From: Symbiodinium natans
Taxonomy: Eukaryota > Sar > Dinophyceae > Suessiales > Symbiodiniaceae
Direction: 5' to 3'
Length of the DNA stretch: 56,753 bases
Assembly: GCA_905221605.1 (NCBI GenBank)
Contig: CAJNDS010002197.1
Location: 535,352 to 592,104 of the forward strand
Part shown: positions 51,801 to 56,753 of the stretch, piece by piece
Layout: each line of letters starts with the position of its first letter
Numbering within the stretch: position 1 is the first letter of the stretch
The notes under the pieces: generated by a model
The model's database searches: none
Told to the model about the DNA's origin: nothing
What the model saw: the letters and a program-made list of their open reading frames with translations, nothing else
Program-made: the position numbers and the translations under genes

Positions 51801-54287
51801 TGTAGCGCCACATGCTTCCTCAAAACAAAGCGTTCCATGTGTTATTGCATTCCCAGGAGCATTTCCAGAAAGCTTCGCTGCTGTAGCTCCCCTTTCTGCG
51901 TCTAGAGGAATAATATGGTGGCCACTTTGGTGGCGTAATGGGCTTTAGAGTCTTCGGGTTTCAGGCTTTGGGGTGTAGGGTTGAGCCTGACCTGCGTTAG
52001 CAGCAAAACACCCAAGCTACATCCAGGGTGACCGTAAAAAGTCACAGAGCCCCTTCTCAACCCCACCACCTGCCAGGCTGACCATTGAGGATGCCAAGGA
52101 GATCCCGACGCCGATGTGCCTTACCAGAAGAGATCCAGGGTTTAGGGTTTAGGGTTTAGGGTTTAGGGTTTAGGATTGATAGGCTTTAGGGTTTAGGGTT
52201 GCTGCCAGTCTGCCTTGTTAGGTGTCGCACGTGGCCCAGGGGTGCTCCATTCGACGTCAGGTCTTCTTGTGATCGGAAAGATTCCAGCTTCGAAGGCTGC
52301 CAAACAGCGTAGGGAGAGCATTAGGGTTTAGGGTTTAGGGTTTGGGGTTTAGGGTTTAGGGTCTAGGGCCAATATACAGTGCAGCTCTAGGCATGTTGCA
52401 TGAGGAAGCATGGCATAGAATCCATCGGCTCTTCCGGGTTTCGTAAGGACGCCGCGGATTTTTGTGGGTATCAAAGGGGATGACTTCGGAGATGTTCGGA
52501 GAAGCATCCTCAGCCTACGAGGCTTGGGCTTCAGGCGTGAGCTCTGTGGCTTGCTTTTAGACATTATAGTCGCGTATAGTAGCAGCACAAGAGCGTAGAG
52601 GACAAACATAGCAGGTTGCCCTCTATTTTCCGTTCGATGGAGTGGCCCGCAGAGCATCTGGGTTTGGCATTTTCGCTGGCCATGTGCATGTACCCGAGCT
52701 GTGGATGCCGACGCTCTACTTTGTTTTCTCTCTCTTCCCGTAATGACGTCTCACGCGAGGCGCGCTCCCTCCATCGTGTAAATCTTGTTCTCGAAATGGG
52801 CAACCTCCCCACCCCCACTGTGGCAAAGTGCTGCTTTGCTTGCCGTTTCCATCAAAGCAGCCATTGCCTTAACGCGTCGAGCTACAGAATTCTGCTGAAG
52901 TTGATGCGTCCAAAGAGGCGGACCGGGAAGCTGCCACACGTCACTTACGTTCCGGGACACGTGCAATTTCCAGGAGGCGACTTAACATGCGAGCGGCTAG
53001 CTTGTACTTTCCCTGCACAGGGGCGGAGGTTGTCCGAAGGAAAGATAAAGGCCTCACTGACCTACTTCCCTGTCCTTGGGGTCTTTTTGCCTTACAGCTA
53101 AGATTCCTCGCCGATGCTTCCGGGCCGAAGGGTTTTTCAGACCTCCTCCAAAGCTGACGTGAATCACGAAAGCATTGAAAACCAAGGACCTGGGTCCACT
53201 TTCCAAAGTGTGGGAGTTCCTTCCTCAACGTGCTGATCCACATGCCTGGCTTCTGCCAGATCCCGGCAAACCTGTCTGTTGATCAGGACCGAGTATGGCT
53301 TAGGGCTTGGGATTGTTGAGTTGCTTTACTTTACTGCGCCGCATTGCATGAATCAGGTTATGGCATGGTCTAGCCTCATTTCCGCTGTAGTATGCTTTTG
53401 TACACCATGGTGCACTTTACGTATACGGAAGTACCCTGTATACTGTACAGCAGGTTGGTGCAGTGCAACAAACAGTATAGTTGCAGCCACTATAGGCTTC
53501 CTGTTGAGCCCCACATCCAGACACTGCGGGTTTCAGGGCTTGGGCCTCGGGTGCTGGAATGGAGGCGGCCCCAGCTCTTCCGATTAAGGGCATACAGACA
53601 TCGGAGAGTCCGAAACCTTACCAGCTCTGCTACAAGCCCCCACAAACGCCAGGCCAAGCTTGATTTCAGGGCTTGGGGTTGAGGGCACCCGAAGCTTTGA
53701 ACTTTGAATCTGAAAGGGAGGAATACAGAAGACCGCAGATCCCAAAAATGAAAAGTTGGAACAATTGAGCTTGCTGTCCGAGGACGTGTTCCCTCGCGAC
53801 GCAATGATGAAGGACTGGGTGAAGGCGGGCTTGCGGTTTGGTTGGGTTTGGTTTGGGCAAGTGCCTTAGGCAGGAGCCAGTGTAGAAGGTTTGGAGGCTA
53901 TGTCCTGCCCATGAGCGTCTGCTTTGGGTTCGGCATATACTGCTAATAGTCAAGTTTAGCAGCTTAGCATGCGGTATAACATAGTATATAGTGCTATATG
54001 TAGTACTGTATACACTATATAGTACGATATAGTACGATATTGTACTCTTTTGTATTATATCGTACTACATCGTACTATTTGAGTCTGGGACGGAGGGCTG
54101 GTTTGCCCTACGCTCGTCAAACTTCTTTGTAGCAGACAGGTCTGCCCAGAATTTTGTGACTTGGGCCTGCTTCGCTGCCCGCTGAGCCCTCACGGGTGCA
54201 TCGGCAACAGGCGCGGGGGGGGGGGGGGGGCAGAGCACAGTACAGTTACAACAGCGTATATCTTTTTTCTATATTGGACTTTGTAAA
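48820..54287. other. Mostly non-coding, scattered telomere-type arrays
   Basis: CCCTAAA-type at about 51047-51131. TTTAGGG at about 52138-52205 and 52323-52371. Irregular single units occur elsewhere. CATAAAAtTGTAGGTA is repeated near 49359 and 49430. A run of CCATGG/TATAGT-type near-palindromes lies at 51662-51732. A TA-rich palindromic stretch (TATAGTACGATATAGTACGA) lies at 54000-54080. Several open stretches of 60-160 codons show no motif and I do not call them. Confidence 0.5.
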
Positions 54288-54490
54288 AAACCCTAAACCC
54301 TAAACCCTAAGCCCTAAGCCCTAAGCCCTAAACCCTAAACCCTAAACCCTAAACCCTAAACCCTAAACCCTAAACCCTAAACCCTAAACCCTAAACCCTA
54401 AACCCTAACACCCTAACACCCTAACACCCTAACACCCTAACACCCTAACACCCTAACACCCTAACACCCTAAACCCTAAACCCTAAAACC
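54288..54490 (-). repeat. CCCTAAA array containing a block of 8-bp variant CCCTAACA
   Basis: Regular CCCTAAA units to about 54400, then about eight CCCTAACA octamers (54405-54472), then CCCTAAA again. Confidence 0.92.
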
Positions 54491-55066
54491 CTCAGACAGA
54501 TAGCATATATGAGAGCTAACAGGATGCCATGGCTCTGGGTTCTCCCAGCGTGTACGGAATAGAAACACCAGCCTCAGGTAAGCACTAATCGCTATCTATC
54601 TGAGGGTTTAGGGTTTAGGGTTTAGGGTTTAGGGTTTAGGGTTGTACCTGGCAACTCAACTTCCGAAAAAGCTCTGAGAATTGTCAGGTACAACAACTTA
54701 AAGGGGCACATGGTCGGACTGTTCCGTCAGCCTGAGCAACGTCTCCTCTCGGCGTGCCTTGAACGCAATGGCACTGATAAGAGTTTATGGGTCCAAGGTC
54801 ATATAAGGTTGCCTTTGAGGTTTTTTGTTTCTGAAAGGTACTTGCAACAGATCCCGCGAGGCAACCGGGAGCCCTATCTGAGAACCCCAGCTTGCTGCGT
54901 TTTTGAGGCCCTTTTCCGTCTCGCTTCTGCTCTCTCGAAGGTCGCATTCTCTGGGCGTCTCCAATACATTCCAAGACCACCTCAAGAGCTTCAGACCTTA
55001 CCGTTCCTTGCTCCAGGGTGTGTAAAATGGCCCAAACCATAGCCAACTCTCTCAAAGAACTCTAAA

Positions 55067-55240
55067 GTGCTACCGTTGACAAAAAACTGCGATCGGTTTT
55101 TGAACTGCTGGGTGCAAGCCATGACGAGGTACTACGACCCAGACCACACTTGGCTCGGTGAGGAATCTGATGCACCGGAGCCCCCGCTACCAGAGTTTGC
55201 TCAACTCTGGAAGGGCGGCGTGGCCGCAAAGATTGATCAG
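55067..55240 (+). CDS. Possible exon ending at a telomere-type array
   Basis: The frame reads WVQAMTRYYDPDHTWLGEES, then PEPPLPEFAQLWKGG and AAKIDQR, and meets GTTTAGGG at 55239, where a GT donor could sit. The composition looks coding but I know no family. Upstream exons were not identified. Confidence 0.3.
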
Positions 55241-55586
55241 AGGGTTTAGGGTTTAGGGTTTGGGGTTCAGGGTTTAGGGCTTAGGGTGTGGGTTGAAAGC
55301 TTTTGGTTCAGGGTTAAGTGCTGAACGCCTTTCGGTCATGCATCAAGCAGTCAAAGCACAAATTCCTTGCAAGAATATCCCTAAAGCGGATGTAGGGTTG
55401 CTTGTTGTTGGGAGTTCTAGCATGCTCCTTGCGTTTCCCAAACTCATGTCTGCTATAAGTCCTTAGAAAACGGGGTGTTTAAGTTGCTACAGAACGCCGA
55501 AGCCTCGAAAGACATGTGAAGGCCAAGTGACCTACCAGCTTGTTGGTGAAGGAGGCGGTCCTGAACTCGGTGTCTCGGTGAGTGAG

Positions 55587-56104
55587 AGACCCTAAACCCT
55601 AAACCCTAAACCCTAAACCCTAAACCCTAAACCCTAAACCCTAAACCCTAAACCCTAAACCCTAAACCCTAAACCCTCAACCCCAAACCCTAAACCCTAA
55701 ACCCTAAACCCTCAACCCCAAACCCTAAACCCTAAACCCTAAACCCTAACTCTTTATGTGCGAAGCTATTGCGCCCACCACCCCTGTATCGCAACGAAGG
55801 CTTTTCGCTCCCGCATTTGCTCTCCCTCCCGCCGAGGCCCGGACAAGGGACTCCATGAAGGGGTGTTGGGTTTTTCGCTGAGGGTAGAAGATCAATGGGC
55901 CTTCGAAGCAACCCCGTATCCAGTTACGCAGTACATGTATTCATTCCATAAGGTACTACAATGTATTACTCACAGCGTACAGCAGCGTGGAGCGTGTTTT
56001 GGATCATGCAAGTTCTAAACCCTAAACCCTAAACCCTAAACCCTAAACCCTAAACCCTAAACCCTAAACCCTAAACCCTAAACCCTAAACCCGAAACCCT
56101 AAAA
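55587..56104 (-). repeat. Two CCCTAAA arrays
   Basis: About 55587-55749 and 56015-56104, the first with CCCTCAACCCC variants occurring twice. The 265 bp between holds an open but unrecognised stretch. Confidence 0.9.
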
Positions 56105-56254
56105 GCATGCAACTCCAGAGTCGGACCCTGCGCCAATATAGCCAAGCCAGACAGTTTCAGTTGACCAGACGTCAGCCCTGGAAGCCGGAAAGCTTGCAAA
56201 AAAAGAAATACCCTAAACCCTAAACCACTCTTTCATATATAATATAAATGTTAA

Positions 56255-56753
56255 TGACTTTGCGGGCAAGGTCATATATTTCGCGGGCAAGGTCCTATAT
56301 TTAGCGGGCAAGGTCATATATTTAGCGGGCAAGGTCATATATTTAGCGGGCAAGGTCATATATTTAGTGGGCAAGGTCCATTGGCTAAAAAATGACCTTG
56401 CCCACTAAATATATGACCTTGCCCGCTAAAGGGCGACCTTGCCCACTAAATATATGACCTTGCCCACTAAATATATGACCTTGCCCGCTAAATATAGGAC
56501 CTTGCCCGCTAAATATATGACCTTGCCCGCTAAATATATGGCCCGGGCCAGGTCATATATTTAGCGGGCAAGGTCATATATTTAGCGGGCAAGGTCATAT
56601 ATTTAGCGGGCAAGGTCATATAATCAGCGGGCAAGGTCCTATATTTAGCGGGCAAGGTCCTATATTTAGCGGGCAAGGTCCTATATTTAGCGGGCAAGGT
56701 CATATATTTAGCGGGCAAGGTCATATATTTAGCGGGCAAGGTCATATATTTAG
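56255..56753. repeat. 21-bp minisatellite in alternating orientation
   Basis: Unit GCGGGCAAGGTCATATATTTA. Direct block about 56255-56378, inverted block about 56390-56540, direct block about 56548 to the window end. Unit variants (TCCTATATT, TTTAGTGGG) occur in more than one block. The junction GGCCCGGGCC at 56540-56549 is itself palindromic. The array runs off the window. Confidence 0.93.

Noticed and set aside
56530-56745. Repetitive TLPAKYM ORF
   Set aside because: Translation of the 21-bp minisatellite.

Overview
The window looks like nuclear DNA of a dinoflagellate, probably from the Symbiodinium/Polarella side, although the species cannot be read from it. The evidence is: many interstitial arrays of the plant-type telomere heptamer TTTAGGG/CCCTAAA in both orientations; spliceosomal introns with GA, GC or GT donors and an AG|G acceptor; a decayed copy of the dinoflagellate spliced leader at the 5' edge of a LINE; and retroelement proteins of the dinoflagellate type. 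A 100-N gap at 16578-16677 separates the telomere-repeat-rich left part from the transposon block, so long-range linkage across it is assumed only.

Layout. 1-4 kb: almost only telomere-type islands. 4.07-9.87 kb (+): one multi-exon gene, interpreted as a multi-pass membrane protein ending in ShK-like cysteine motifs. It is cut by many ~85-170 bp introns, most of which are recognisable mobile 'introners' in several families with terminal inverted repeats and 4-bp target duplications. 10-16.5 kb: further introner copies, telomere-type arrays, a GGGTGGT array and a 'GCGGCCAAAAACTGAAAATAAA' minisatellite. 16.5-35.3 kb (all minus strand, head to tail): (i) a retroelement with a gag-like ORF, an ORF joining a possible Fe(II)/2-oxoglutarate dioxygenase fold to a cytosine-C5-methyltransferase-like domain, and a reverse transcriptase running into the gap; (ii) a LINE with ORF1 and an endonuclease/RT ORF2; (iii) a decayed Ty1/copia element (gag, protease, integrase, RT, RNase H) carrying a second methyltransferase-like tail. 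35.5-39.6 kb: an exact-looking 2,062-bp tandem duplication, each copy holding a two-exon DD35D transposase. 40-46 kb: tandem repeats of 47, ~190, ~132 and 392 bp. 46.3-46.7 kb: a gag fragment. 48.1-48.8 kb: one intact ORF for a possible secreted cysteine-rich protein. 49-56.7 kb: telomere-type arrays again, ending in a 21-bp minisatellite arranged in alternating orientation.

How it fits together. The host gene shows repeated intron gain by small DNA elements whose target duplication supplies both the donor dinucleotide and the G after the acceptor. Telomere-type repeats have entered several of these introns. The retroelement block carries the only recognisable enzymatic functions, including two different DNA-methyltransferase-like domains. 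No tRNA, rRNA or CRISPR was recognised.
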